64,000 nt of DNA from Betaproteobacteria bacterium Ga0077526 (GCA_001464765.1 LNDV01000040.1:1-64000); one strand, 5' to 3'; shown: positions 26,313 to 34,667, numbered from the stretch's first letter. The notes: generated by a model from the letters alone, not told the origin. A program made the numbers and translations.

Positions 26313-27579
26313 TCTTCAGCTTCCGGATGCCGAGGCTGTGAAGCACCAGCTTCTCGTACAGGGGTTCGGACGTGCCCTTCTTCATCTTCCGGATGAAGTA
26401 CTTCTCGAAGGCGACCTTGGCGAGGTGCACCCACTTGCCCTCCGAGAACCAGTTCACGTTGCGCGGCGGAATCTGCGGCAGCGCGACGAACGCAACACCG
26501 GTGTCGCCGAAATCGGCCAGACACAGCGCGTTCCAGGTGGCCTTCTCATCGGGCTCGCGACCATCCAGCACCGCGCGGATGTTGTGGGCAACGGCCGTGA
26601 CCATGGACTCGATCATGTAACCCGTCTTGGGCGCGCCGGTCGGCACCGGCGTCTGCTCCACGGGCGGAATGGCGACGCAGACGCCAACACCGTAGATGTT
26701 GTGGTAGCGCGGATTGCGCTGAAACTCGTCGATCAGGATGAAGCCGCGCGGATTCGTGAGCCCCTCGATGCCGAACACGGCATCGACACCCTTGAAGGCG
26801 GGCAGCATCATCGAATAGGCGAAGGGCAGTTCGTGCTGCTTCTTCTCCTTGCCCATGTCGTCGAACTCGGTCACGTGCATCTTCCCCTGCTCGATCCGGG
26901 TGGTCTTCGCGTTGCAGATCCAGCGGATGTTCCGCTCGCGCATGGCGGATTCCAGCAGCGTCTTGGAGTCGCCGACCCCACCCAGACCCAGATGGCCGAT
27001 GTAGGGTTCTGCAGTGACGTAGGTCATGGGCACCCGGTCGCGCAGCTTGCGGCGACGCAGGTCGGTTTCCATGATGAAGGCGAACTCGTAGGCCGGTCCG
27101 TAGCAGGACGCACCCTGCACGGCACCCACGACGATCGGCCCCGGCGCCTTCACGAATCGCTCCCAGGCCTCGCCCGCCGCGAGTGCGTGGTCCACATGAC
27201 AGACCGACTGCGTGAATCCGGCCGGGCCCAGGCCCTCGATCTCGTCGAAGGCCAGCTTCGGCCCGGTGGCGATCACGAGGAAGTCGTAGTCGAGCGTCGT
27301 GCCGTCGCCGAGTTCCACCTGATTCTTCTCCGGCACGACCCGGCGTGCACCGGCGGCCGTGAAGGCGATCCCCTTCTTCGCCAGATACTCGGCCACGGGG
27401 AACTCGATGTCGTCGCGCTTGCGCCAGTTGACGGCAACCCAGGGGTTGGACGGCACGAAATGGAAGGTCGGGGCGTTGGACACGACCGTGACACGGTCTC
27501 CCGGACGGGCCTTCTCCTGCATCTCGTACGCCATGGGCATGCCGCCGATTCCAGCGCCGATGATCACGATGTGTGCCAT
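26302..27579 (-). CDS. sqr: Sulfide:quinone oxidoreductase
   Basis: A 425-residue membrane-associated flavoprotein that oxidises sulfide to sulfane sulfur and passes electrons to quinone. The FAD motif is at IVIIGAGIGGMPMAYEM, and PTFHFVPSNPWVAV follows. Three cysteines match the catalytic set of the Acidithiobacillus-type enzyme: C127 (SVCHVDHA), C159 (GASCYGPAYEF) and C353 (ALCLADFGDTG). TPVPTGAPKTGYMIESM and the C-terminal WVHLAKVAFEKYFIRKMKKG (membrane anchor) also agree closely with that enzyme as I recall it. It sits between the RND adaptor (40 bp upstream) and the pump. Electrons could feed the cbb3 branch encoded next door. Confidence 0.94.
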   Translation of the reverse strand: MAHIVIIGAGIGGMPMAYEMQEKARPGDRVTVVSNAPTFHFVPSNPWVAVNWRKRDDIEFPVAEYLAKKGIAFTAAGARRVVPEKNQVELGDGTTLDYDFLVIATGPKLAFDEIEGLGPAGFTQSVCHVDHALAAGEAWERFVKAPGPIVVGAVQGASCYGPAYEFAFIMETDLRRRKLRDRVPMTYVTAEPYIGHLGLGGVGDSKTLLESAMRERNIRWICNAKTTRIEQGKMHVTEFDDMGKEKKQHELPFAYSMMLPAFKGVDAVFGIEGLTNPRGFILIDEFQRNPRYHNIYGVGVCVAIPPVEQTPVPTGAPKTGYMIESMVTAVAHNIRAVLDGREPDEKATWNALCLADFGDTGVAFVALPQIPPRNVNWFSEGKWVHLAKVAFEKYFIRKMKKGTSEPLYEKLVLHSLGIRKLKSDD

Positions 27580-27619
27580 TGCCTTGCTCCTCCGGGTGCG
27601 ATCCGTACGGGACCGTGCT

Positions 27620-28669
27620 TCACTCTGACTTCGTACCCTGCGCCAGGGCGATCGACGCCTTCACTGGCGCGATCGCCACCTTCTCTCCCGGCATGAGACC
27701 CGCCAGCACTTCCACCAGTCCGTCGCCTGCGGGCTCGCCCAGGCGGATCTGGCGGAAGGACACCTTGCCGCCGGCTCCGACGACGTAGGCACCCGTCACT
27801 TCACTGCGACGGACCGCCGCGCCTTCCGGCATCACGAGCTTCCGGGCGCGGCCCACCGTGAAGTGGGCCCGCGCGTAGACACCGGGCACCACATCCTTCA
27901 TGCCCGCGGGCAGATCGACCCGCACCCGGGTGGAATGGGTTCGGGCGTCCGCGGCCGGCAGCACGGTGAGGTTGCTGCCGGCGACGCGCTTGCCGACCGA
28001 AGGCAGTTCGACGCTCACGCGGGGACTCGTGCGAATGTCGGCGACCTTGTACTGCGGGATGGAGGCGATGACCCGCAGCTCCCGCGGATCGAAACCGGTG
28101 AAGAGCGGCTTGCCGGGGACGGCCATCTCCCCAACCTCGATGTGCCGCGCGGCGACGACACCGCCGAACGGTGCCACCACGGTGGTGAAGCCCTTCGCGG
28201 TCTCCGCCTCGCCGGCGCCCGCGCGGGCGGACTCCACCTGGGCCTTTGCCACGCGAAGAGCCGCCTCCGCGCGATCGAGGGTGGCCTGACTTACGAACTT
28301 CTGCCGCGCCAGATCCCGCGTGCGTTCGAACTCGGCCCGGGCGTTCTCGTAGGCGGCCTGGGCCTGGGATACCTGCGCCTGGCTGCCTGCCACCACCTGG
28401 CGCGCCTGGGAGGAATCGATCCGCGCGATGACCTGGCCCTGGGCGACGACGTCACCCACGTCGAAGCGGACCTCGACGACGCGGCCGGTCACCTGCGCCG
28501 ACACGGTGGACTGTCGAGTCGCCTCGACGACCGCCTCGGCCGCGTAAGTGATGTCCACCTCGCGGTACTGGACGGGCGCGGTTTCCAGCGGCTGCGCGCC
28601 GGCAGCGCCCGCCATCGCGAGGAGCAGCGGGACGGTCCACGGACGGGCCAGGTCGGACATTCGGATCAC
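27620..28669 (-). CDS. RND efflux periplasmic adaptor (membrane fusion protein)
   Basis: A 349-residue adaptor with a signal peptide (WTVPLLLAMAGAAGAQP). A lipoyl-like first half, ARIDSSQARQVVAGSQAQV, leads into an alpha-helical hairpin (about 95-155) full of Ala, Gln, Arg and Glu. The second lipoyl half (VVAPFGGVVAARHIEVGEM), a beta-barrel and the membrane-proximal domain follow. It is the first gene of the sulfide module and would connect the pump to an outer-membrane channel encoded elsewhere. An alternative ATG lies 9 nt inside. The palindrome at 28730-28743 is 61-74 bp upstream. Confidence 0.92.
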   Translation of the reverse strand: MIRMSDLARPWTVPLLLAMAGAAGAQPLETAPVQYREVDITYAAEAVVEATRQSTVSAQVTGRVVEVRFDVGDVVAQGQVIARIDSSQARQVVAGSQAQVSQAQAAYENARAEFERTRDLARQKFVSQATLDRAEAALRVAKAQVESARAGAGEAETAKGFTTVVAPFGGVVAARHIEVGEMAVPGKPLFTGFDPRELRVIASIPQYKVADIRTSPRVSVELPSVGKRVAGSNLTVLPAADARTHSTRVRVDLPAGMKDVVPGVYARAHFTVGRARKLVMPEGAAVRRSEVTGAYVVGAGGKVSFRQIRLGEPAGDGLVEVLAGLMPGEKVAIAPVKASIALAQGTKSE

Positions 28670-28698
28670 GGTTCACCCCATTGATGCGGATAGCAGGG

Positions 28699-28743
28699 CC
28701 CATGGTGGGCCGATTGGAGGTCGCGTTCGGTGACCGGGGTCAC
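28699..28743 (-). promoter_or_regulatory. GTGACC-N2-GGTCAC palindrome and putative -10 region of the RND/sqr operon
   Basis: GTGACCGGGGTCAC (28730-28743) has perfect 6-bp arms. On the minus strand it is followed after 23 bp by ACCATGGG (28706-28699). The putative -10 CACCAT is centred 32 bp from the palindrome centre, as in the FNR promoters of this window and in the element at 23047-23091. The sequence between differs in the two copies, so the shared parts are not simply a recent duplication. Confidence 0.6.
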
Positions 28744-28831
28744 ATACGCGCCGAATTCCGGGCGGGAGACGCGCCCGAAAGTGACATGGCACCCGATGGC
28801 ATCGGGATCGGACGGCGCCTTCACGCGCCAG

Positions 28832-28861
28832 AAACAAAACGGGCCACCGCGGGGTGGCCCG
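28832..28861 (-). terminator. Rho-independent terminator after the cbb3 cluster
   Basis: On the minus strand, CGGGCCACC (28861-28853), a 4-nt loop and GGTGGCCCG (28848-28840) are followed by TTTTGTTT (28839-28832). It lies 24 bp after the stop of the 102-residue membrane protein and closes the ccoNOQP-ccoG-fixH transcript before the sulfide operon. Confidence 0.88.
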
Positions 28862-28885
28862 TGTCCAGACTGCGCCGGCGGAAGG

Positions 28886-29194
28886 TCAGCCGCAGCAGGC
28901 GTTCGGATCGTCCCGCTTCGGACAGCCCACGGGTCGCTGGGTGGGATCGGGAATCGGGCACCGGTTGATTTCGGCCGCGGTGCGCTGAAAGAAACAGGTA
29001 AGCGCGCTGGAACTGGCCGTCATGGCCCAGAAGCAGAAGAACCCCACGGAATAGATGGTCGTGCGGGAGGCCACGACATCCGAGCCGAACAGGGTGAGTT
29101 CCATCGGATCGAACAGCGTGAAGAAGATGGCCTCCGCCACCCCGCCGACGATGAACGCCGGCCACAGGATATGGATGAGCTTCTGCGTCGACAT
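28886..29194 (-). CDS. Small membrane protein with a cysteine-rich tail, end of the cbb3 cluster
   Basis: I do not recognise a named family. The 102-residue protein has two hydrophobic helices (about 8-28 and 46-68) and a polar C-terminal tail with Cys 79, 91, 100 and 101 (RCPIPDPTQRPVGCPKRDD, then NACCG). The ATG at 29194 is 16 bp after the fixH stop, and a strong terminator follows the gene. It is therefore the last gene of the ccoNOQP-ccoG-fixH transcript. The paired cysteines in a cluster devoted to copper and heme insertion suggest metal or thiol chemistry, but this is inferred from position alone. Confidence 0.8.
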   Translation of the reverse strand: MSTQKLIHILWPAFIVGGVAEAIFFTLFDPMELTLFGSDVVASRTTIYSVGFFCFWAMTASSSALTCFFQRTAAEINRCPIPDPTQRPVGCPKRDDPNACCG

Positions 29195-29210
29195 GGTCCC
29201 GGCTCCTCTG

Positions 29211-29729
29211 TCAGTCGTCCCGTCCCTGAAGGGACACGGGACCGTCGTTGCCCGGGAGCCACTCTCCCGTGACACGCCACGCGCCCTGCGCATCCTCCAG
29301 CAGCACCTGCCACTTGCCCGCATGCATCGGCTGCAGCGCGCCGTCGTACCAGCCGCCCTCGTCACGGGACACCATCACGATCTGGTCGCTGCCCGTCACG
29401 GTCGCGTGGACCAGCTTGAGCGTGAGCGTGGCCGGCGCCGGGGAGATGCCGGTCGCGAGCACGCGAACGCGGGTGCCGTCCACGGAAAACTGCGCCTGCG
29501 CGGAAATGCCCGCGCGGGTGGCCGCCTGTTCCCGCGCGAGCGTCCGGTTGATCGCCAGACCCTTCTTGTAATAGTCCTCGCTGACGAGGCCGTCCTGGTG
29601 GGTGATCGCAATCCAGGCGGTGATCAACCCACCCACCACAGCCGCGAAGGGGCCGGCCATCAGGAGCCAGGGCCACGGTTCGCGGTACCAGGCATTGCGG
29701 GGTTCTGCGGGCAGGGTGTGGGCATTCAT
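29211..29729 (-). CDS. ccoH: FixH/CcoH, cbb3 oxidase assembly protein
   Basis: A 172-residue single-span membrane protein required for stable cbb3 oxidase assembly. A long N-terminal helix (WPWLLMAGPFAAVVGGLITAW) is followed by HQDGLVSEDYYKKGLAINRT, the FixH signature. A periplasmic beta-rich domain follows. The ATG at 29729 gives MNAHTLPAEPRNAWYREPWP. It lies 31 bp after ccoG. The family interacts with CcoI- and CcoN-containing assembly intermediates. Confidence 0.92.
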   Translation of the reverse strand: MNAHTLPAEPRNAWYREPWPWLLMAGPFAAVVGGLITAWIAITHQDGLVSEDYYKKGLAINRTLAREQAATRAGISAQAQFSVDGTRVRVLATGISPAPATLTLKLVHATVTGSDQIVMVSRDEGGWYDGALQPMHAGKWQVLLEDAQGAWRVTGEWLPGNDGPVSLQGRDD

Positions 29730-29760
29730 CGATACTTCCTCTTGTTTCTTCAAACGGCGC

Positions 29761-31203
29761 TCAGGGAACGACGAACCGTGCGGTTTCGACGATGACAAGG
29801 GGCGCCGGGTCGGGCGCGCCGCCGATCGTCTCGGCCTTGACGGTGAATTCGATGGACTGCGAACCGTGCACACCTGCCGACGGCACCGCGTTGACGCGCA
29901 CGGGGATCATCCGGGACCTCGCCCCGCCGAGCTCCACGGGGTTCTCCCGCGAGTCCAGCGTCAGTCCCGGCATGCCGGCAACCGTGATGGTGAAGCGGCG
30001 CGGCGTTTCGTCGGTGTTCATGACCTGCAGCCGGTAGACGTTCTCGACGCGACCGTCTCCGGAACCGGCGGCCATCGGCACGCGATCGCGGATGACGTCG
30101 ACCTTGACCGGCACGCGGTGCGCGAGCGTGACGATCGCGGCAATGGTCACGGCAAGCAGGATCCCGGTGTACAGCAGCACTCTCGGCCGCAGCACGCGCC
30201 GGAACATGCCTCCGCGGTCGAGATGCTGCTTGACCGCGTTCTCCGTGGCGTAGCGGATGAGGCCGCGGTCGTAGCCCATCTTGTCCATCACCTGGTTGCA
30301 GCCGTCGATGCACGCGGCACACCCGATGCACTCGTACTGCAGGCCGTTGCGGATGTCGATGCCGGTCGGGCATACCTGCACGCAGATGCCGCAGTCCACG
30401 CAGGCGCCGAGCCCCTGCTTCACCGGGTCCGCACTCTTCGAGCGGGCGCCGCGCGGCTCACCTCGATCCTTGTCGTACGTGATGACCAGCGTATCCGGAT
30501 CGAACATCACGCCCTGGAAGCGGGCGTACGGACACATGTACTTGCACACCTGCTCCCGCATCCAGCCGGCATTGCCGTAGGTGGCGAAGCCGTAGAACAG
30601 CATCCAGAAGGTTTCCCAGGGGCCGGTGCCCAGCGCGAACACGTCGGCCAGCAGCGTCTGAATCGGCGTGAAGTAGCCGACGAAGGTGAAGCCCGTCCAG
30701 AGCGCGAGCGCGATCCAGAGCCCGTGCTTCAGGACCTTGCGGCCCACCTTGGCCGCGCTGAGCGGCGCCTTGTCGAGCTTCATCCGCGCGAGGCGTTCGC
30801 CTTCCACGCGGCGCTCGATCCACAGGAAGATCTCGGTGTACACCGTCTGGGGACAGGCGTACCCGCACCACAGACGTCCCGCCACGGCGGTGAACAGGAA
30901 CAGCGAGTAAGCGGCGAGGATGAGGATCACCGTGAGGTACACGATGTCCTGGGGCCAGAACACGAGCCCGAAGATGTAGAACTTGCGCGAGGCGAGATCG
31001 AACAGCACCGCCTGCCGATCATTCCAGGACAGCCAGGGAAGGCCGTAGAAGATGAGCTGCGTCAGCAGCACCATCGCCCAGCGCGCGGAGGCGAAGTGCC
31101 CCGAGACGGCGCGCGGATAGATCTTGCGCCGGATCTCGTAGAGCGTCTGCTCCTCCGCCTGCACGGGCTTCGCTGCTTCCACTGCCTTCACCTGCATGTC
31201 CAT
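29761..31203 (-). CDS. ccoG: CcoG/FixG/RdxA, polyferredoxin for cbb3 oxidase assembly
   Basis: A 480-residue membrane protein with about five hydrophobic helices and a cytoplasmic iron-sulfur domain. WCGYACPQTVYTEIF is the N-terminal NapH-like motif. Cys clusters CVDCGICVQVCPTGIDIRNG and CIGCAACIDGCNQ bind two 4Fe-4S centres. An Ig-like C-terminal domain follows (about 380-480). Members reduce cupric ion for the oxidase copper site. It begins 33 bp after the ccoP stop. Confidence 0.95.
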   Translation of the reverse strand: MDMQVKAVEAAKPVQAEEQTLYEIRRKIYPRAVSGHFASARWAMVLLTQLIFYGLPWLSWNDRQAVLFDLASRKFYIFGLVFWPQDIVYLTVILILAAYSLFLFTAVAGRLWCGYACPQTVYTEIFLWIERRVEGERLARMKLDKAPLSAAKVGRKVLKHGLWIALALWTGFTFVGYFTPIQTLLADVFALGTGPWETFWMLFYGFATYGNAGWMREQVCKYMCPYARFQGVMFDPDTLVITYDKDRGEPRGARSKSADPVKQGLGACVDCGICVQVCPTGIDIRNGLQYECIGCAACIDGCNQVMDKMGYDRGLIRYATENAVKQHLDRGGMFRRVLRPRVLLYTGILLAVTIAAIVTLAHRVPVKVDVIRDRVPMAAGSGDGRVENVYRLQVMNTDETPRRFTITVAGMPGLTLDSRENPVELGGARSRMIPVRVNAVPSAGVHGSQSIEFTVKAETIGGAPDPAPLVIVETARFVVP

Positions 31204-31236
31204 GGACTCCGTCCCGGCGGGTTACTCCCCGCCCCG

Positions 31237-32157
31237 TTACTCGGCGGCAACCTTCTCGCCGGTGTTCGACAGCCCCCAGATGTACGCCGCGAGGATGTGG
31301 ACCTTGGCATCGCCGAGGAACTCCTTGTGCGCCGGCATCCGGCCGTTGCGACCCTTCGTGATCGTCTCGATGATGGCGGACTCGCCACCGCCGTAGAGCC
31401 ACACGCCGTCGGTCAGGTTGGGCGCCCCCATCGCGACATTGCCCTTGCCTTCCGGGCCATGGCAGGCGGCGCAGTTCTGCGCAAACGTCTCCTTGCCCCG
31501 GCTCGCCCGGATGCCATCGTGGGTCAGACCGGACAGCGACAGGACGTGGTGCGTGACATCCTTGGTGCCTTCGTCGCCGAGCGCCGCTCCCAGTGCGGGC
31601 ATCAGGCCGCCGCGTCCTTCGAGGATGGAGGTCTTGATCGCCGCGGGGTCCCCGCCGTACAGCCAGTCCTTGTCGGTCAGGTTCGGGAAGCCCTTGCTGC
31701 CGCGGGCGTCGGAGGCATGGCACTGCGCGCAGTAGTTGAGGTACAGACGCTGCCCCATCTCGCGGGCCTCGGGCTCCGCAGCCACCTTCTCGAGATCCAT
31801 CTGGTGGAACTTCTCGAAGATCGGGCCGAACCGCGCCTGGGCCTTCTGCTCCTCGGCCCCGTACTGACCCTGCGAGGACCAGTTGTAGACGCCCTTGAAA
31901 CTGCCGAGTCCGGGATACAGCACGAGGTAGACCGCCCCGAACACCAGCGTGATGTAGAAGAGCCACATCCACCACTTCGGCAGCGGATTGTTGAACTCCT
32001 CCAGATCGCCGTCCCAGACATGGCCCATCGTCTCCACCGTGGAGCCGGGGACACGCTTGACCGACAGCGCCTTCAGGAACACCGCACAGCCGACGATGCT
32101 GACCACCGTCACCAGCGCGACGAAGACACTCCAGAAATCACTTGTGAAATCGCTCAT
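31237..32157 (-). CDS. ccoP: cbb3-type cytochrome c oxidase subunit III (diheme)
   Basis: A 306-residue membrane-anchored diheme cytochrome c. Two N-terminal hydrophobic helices (about 8-30 and 60-80) are followed by heme motifs CAQCH (in LNYCAQCHASDARGSKGFP) and CAACH (in AQNCAACHGPEGKGNVAMG). Downstream Met ligands are in GGLMPALG and NGRMPAHKE. It delivers electrons from soluble cytochromes to CcoO and CcoN. It lies 18 bp after ccoQ. Confidence 0.97.
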   Translation of the reverse strand: MSDFTSDFWSVFVALVTVVSIVGCAVFLKALSVKRVPGSTVETMGHVWDGDLEEFNNPLPKWWMWLFYITLVFGAVYLVLYPGLGSFKGVYNWSSQGQYGAEEQKAQARFGPIFEKFHQMDLEKVAAEPEAREMGQRLYLNYCAQCHASDARGSKGFPNLTDKDWLYGGDPAAIKTSILEGRGGLMPALGAALGDEGTKDVTHHVLSLSGLTHDGIRASRGKETFAQNCAACHGPEGKGNVAMGAPNLTDGVWLYGGGESAIIETITKGRNGRMPAHKEFLGDAKVHILAAYIWGLSNTGEKVAAE

Positions 32158-32175
32158 GGCTTCCTCTTCTCGAGC

Positions 32176-32355
32176 CTATTTGCCGGGACGCTGCTGCGAA
32201 GGCCGGACGAACTCCTCGTCCTCCAGCACGATCTTCGCGGCTTCCTCGAACCGGCCCTTCCGGGCCTTGCCGTAGGCCCACCAGACGATCCCAAGGAACA
32301 CCGCCATCTGCAGGATCGTCATCCAGGCGCGCACATCCGTGATCGAGATATCCAT
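32176..32355 (-). CDS. ccoQ: CcoQ/FixQ, small cbb3 oxidase subunit
   Basis: A 59-residue protein with one transmembrane helix (WMTILQMAVFLGIVWWAYG) and a charged cytoplasmic tail containing the typical EEAAKIVLEDEEF. It is the small stabilising subunit of the oxidase. The ATG at 32355 lies 2 bp after ccoO. Longer in-frame frames upstream are shadows of ccoO and ccoN. Confidence 0.93.
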   Translation of the reverse strand: MDISITDVRAWMTILQMAVFLGIVWWAYGKARKGRFEEAAKIVLEDEEFVRPSQQRPGK

Positions 32356-32357
32356 GC

Positions 32358-32972
32358 TCACCTCACATTCTTGAGTGCAGTACCGAGCCCCTGCAGGTAG
32401 GCCACGAGGGCATCCTGCTCGCTCTTGCCGGCCAGTTCTTCCCTGGCCTTGGCAATCTGCTCGTCCGTGTAGGGCACGCCCACCATCCGCAGCGCGCGCA
32501 TCTTGGCCTCGATGTCCTGGGACTCGACGGCGTTCTTGCCGAGCCAGGGGTACGCAGGCATGTTCGACTCCGGCACCACGTCGCGCGGGTTGTCGAGATG
32601 CAGGCGATGCCAGTCGTCGCTGTAGCGGCCGCCGACCCGATGCAGGTCCGGACCGGTGCGCTTGCTGCCCCACTGGAACGGGTGGTCGTACACGTATTCC
32701 CCGGCCACCGAGTAGTGACCGTAGCGCTCCGTCTCGGCGCGGAAGGGCCGGACCATCTGCGAGTGGCAGTTGTAGCAGCCCTCGCGCAGATAGATGTCCC
32801 GGCCGGCGAGCCTCAAGGGCGAGTACGGCTCGACACCCTTCACCGGCTCGGTGGTGGACTTCTGGAAGAACAGGGGAACGATCTCCACCAGGCCCCCGAC
32901 GCTCACGGTGAGTACCGTGAGCACGATCATCAGGGTGATGTTCTTCTCGATCTTCTCGTGCGTGAAACTCAT
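32358..32972 (-). CDS. ccoO: cbb3-type cytochrome c oxidase subunit II (monoheme)
   Basis: A 204-residue membrane-anchored monoheme cytochrome c. There is one N-terminal helix (NITLMIVLTVLTVSVGGLVE), the heme motif CYNCH in REGCYNCHSQMVRPFRAE, and the axial Met in ESNMPAYPWL. GHYSVAGEYVYDHPFQWGSK is family-specific. It lies 24 bp after ccoN and passes electrons into the catalytic subunit. Confidence 0.97.
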   Translation of the reverse strand: MSFTHEKIEKNITLMIVLTVLTVSVGGLVEIVPLFFQKSTTEPVKGVEPYSPLRLAGRDIYLREGCYNCHSQMVRPFRAETERYGHYSVAGEYVYDHPFQWGSKRTGPDLHRVGGRYSDDWHRLHLDNPRDVVPESNMPAYPWLGKNAVESQDIEAKMRALRMVGVPYTDEQIAKAREELAGKSEQDALVAYLQGLGTALKNVR

Positions 32973-32996
32973 GGTCGCTGTCTCCTCGGGAGCGCG

Positions 32997-34421
32997 TCAG
33001 TGGGCCGCGGCGGGGCGAAGGATCGGCGCATCCACCGCCTTGGCACCCACCACGGTCTTCCAGGTGTTGTAGGCCATGATCAGCATGCCGCCCAGGTACA
33101 TGGTCCCGCCCAGCAGACGGATCGCGTAGAACGGGTAGGTCGACTTGACGCTCTCCACGAAGGTGTAGGTGAGCGTGCCGTCCGGATTCACCGCGCGCCA
33201 CATCAGACCCTGCATGACCCCGGCGATCCACATGGCGGCGATGTAGAGCACGACGCCGATGGTGGCCACCCAGAAGTGCACGGTGATCAGCTTCACGCTG
33301 TGCATCTCGGCACGGCCGAACAGACGGGGGATCAGGTAGTACATGCTGCCGATGGAGATCATCGCGACCCAGCCCAGCGCGCCGGAGTGCACATGGCCGA
33401 TGGTCCAGTCCGTGTAGTGCGACAGCGAGTTCACCGTCTTGATCGACATCATCGGGCCTTCGAACGTGGACATGCCGTAGAAGGACAGCGAGGTGATCAG
33501 GAACTTCAGGATCGGGTCGGTGCGCAGTTTGTGCCAGGCACCCGAGAGGGTCATGATCCCGTTGATCATTCCGCCCCACGACGGCGCGAGCAGGATCAGC
33601 GAGAACACCATGCCGATCGACTGCGCCCAGTCGGGCAGCGCGGTGTAGTGCAGGTGGTGCGGACCCGCCCACATGTAGGTGAAGATGAGGGCCCAGAAGT
33701 GCACGACGGACAGCCGGTAGGAGTACACCGGCCGGCCCGCCTGCTTCGGCACGAAGTAGTACATCATCCCGAGGAAGCCCGCAGTCAGGAAGAAGCCCAC
33801 CGCGTTGTGGCCGTACCACCACTGCACCATCGCATCCTGCACGCCCGCGTAGGCCGAGTAGGACTTCCAGAAGCTCACCGGGATCTCGGCGCTGTTCACG
33901 AGGTGCAGGAGCGCCACCGTCAGAATGAACCCGCCGAAGAACCAGTTGGCCACGTAGATGTGCGCAACCTTGCGCGTGGCCACCGTGCCGAAGAACACGA
34001 TCGCGTAGGAGACCCACACCAGCGTGATCAGGATGTCGATCGGCCACTCGAGCTCCGCGTATTCCTTGCCCGTGGTGATGCCGAGCGGCAGGGTCACCGC
34101 AGCCAGCACGATGACGAGCTGCCACCCCCAGAACGTGAACGCCGCGAGCGGACCGCCGAACAGTCTGGTGTGACTGGTCCGCTGGACCGCGTAGTACGAG
34201 GAGGCGAACAGCGCGCAGCCGCCGAACGCGAAGATCACCGCGTTGGTGTGCAGTGGTCTCAATCGCCCGTAGGACAGCCACGGAATGCCGTACGTCAGGT
34301 CAGGCCACAACAGTTGCGCCGCGAGCACCACGCCCACGGCCATCCCCACGATGCCCCATACCAGGGTCATGATGGCGAACTGTCGGACCACCTTGTAGTT
34401 GTAGGTCGTCTGCTCTTGCAT
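32997..34421 (-). CDS. ccoN: cbb3-type cytochrome c oxidase catalytic subunit I
   Basis: A 474-residue heme-copper oxidase subunit with about 12 helices. It binds heme b, heme b3 and CuB, reducing oxygen with high affinity. Family regions visible include LRPLHTNAVIFAFGGCALFA (low-spin heme His), QWWYGHNAVGFFLTAGFLG with the CuB and Tyr-containing helix, WAGPHHLHYTALPDW (His-His pair) and DWTIGHVHSGALGW (heme His). Upstream are two FNR boxes spaced 42 bp apart, indicating low-oxygen induction. It is the first gene of the ccoNOQP transcript. Confidence 0.97.
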   Translation of the reverse strand: MQEQTTYNYKVVRQFAIMTLVWGIVGMAVGVVLAAQLLWPDLTYGIPWLSYGRLRPLHTNAVIFAFGGCALFASSYYAVQRTSHTRLFGGPLAAFTFWGWQLVIVLAAVTLPLGITTGKEYAELEWPIDILITLVWVSYAIVFFGTVATRKVAHIYVANWFFGGFILTVALLHLVNSAEIPVSFWKSYSAYAGVQDAMVQWWYGHNAVGFFLTAGFLGMMYYFVPKQAGRPVYSYRLSVVHFWALIFTYMWAGPHHLHYTALPDWAQSIGMVFSLILLAPSWGGMINGIMTLSGAWHKLRTDPILKFLITSLSFYGMSTFEGPMMSIKTVNSLSHYTDWTIGHVHSGALGWVAMISIGSMYYLIPRLFGRAEMHSVKLITVHFWVATIGVVLYIAAMWIAGVMQGLMWRAVNPDGTLTYTFVESVKSTYPFYAIRLLGGTMYLGGMLIMAYNTWKTVVGAKAVDAPILRPAAAH

Positions 34422-34492
34422 GTTCGCTCCCTATTTGCCGAAGTACCTCGTCTCCGCATTCGCCGTACACCCCATCCGACGATTGCAGCCCG

Positions 34493-34534
34493 ATTATTGC
34501 GGCGCACGAATTCCCGCTGGTTGACCCAGATCAA
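34493..34534 (-). promoter_or_regulatory. FNR-dependent ccoN promoter (proximal box and -10)
   Basis: A TTGAC-CCAG-ATCAA FNR box at 34521-34534 is followed on the minus strand by AATAAT (34498-34493). Box centre to -10 centre is 32 bp, the class II FNR spacing. Transcription would start near 34487, about 65 bp before the ccoN ATG. Confidence 0.85.
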
Positions 34535-34562
34535 GAGCCACCGAAAGCACGACCCGCCACGG

Positions 34563-34576
34563 TTGATCCAGATCAA
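34563..34576 (-). promoter_or_regulatory. Distal FNR box upstream of ccoN
   Basis: TTGAT-CCAG-ATCAA is a perfect consensus palindrome in both half-sites. Its centre is exactly 42 bp, four helical turns, upstream of the proximal box. It lies on the same DNA face and could act as a second activator or a repressing upstream site. Confidence 0.85.
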
Positions 34577-34667
34577 TAACGCCCGCGGGTTGCGAAGCTC
34601 GGGAAATCGGGGGGTTCGAACGGAGGCACGACACCCCGCGCAGGCGCGAGGCACAGAGACAGGCGCG

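Noticed and set aside
23430..26396. A 988-codon plus-strand open frame opposite the RND pump
   Set aside because: Antisense to a pump gene with clear family motifs; low-complexity translation, no ribosome site.
28452..28703. An 83-codon frame starting inside ACCATGGG upstream of the RND adaptor
   Set aside because: It overlaps the adaptor gene out of frame and has no ribosome site or recognisable product; the adaptor start with its signal peptide is clear.
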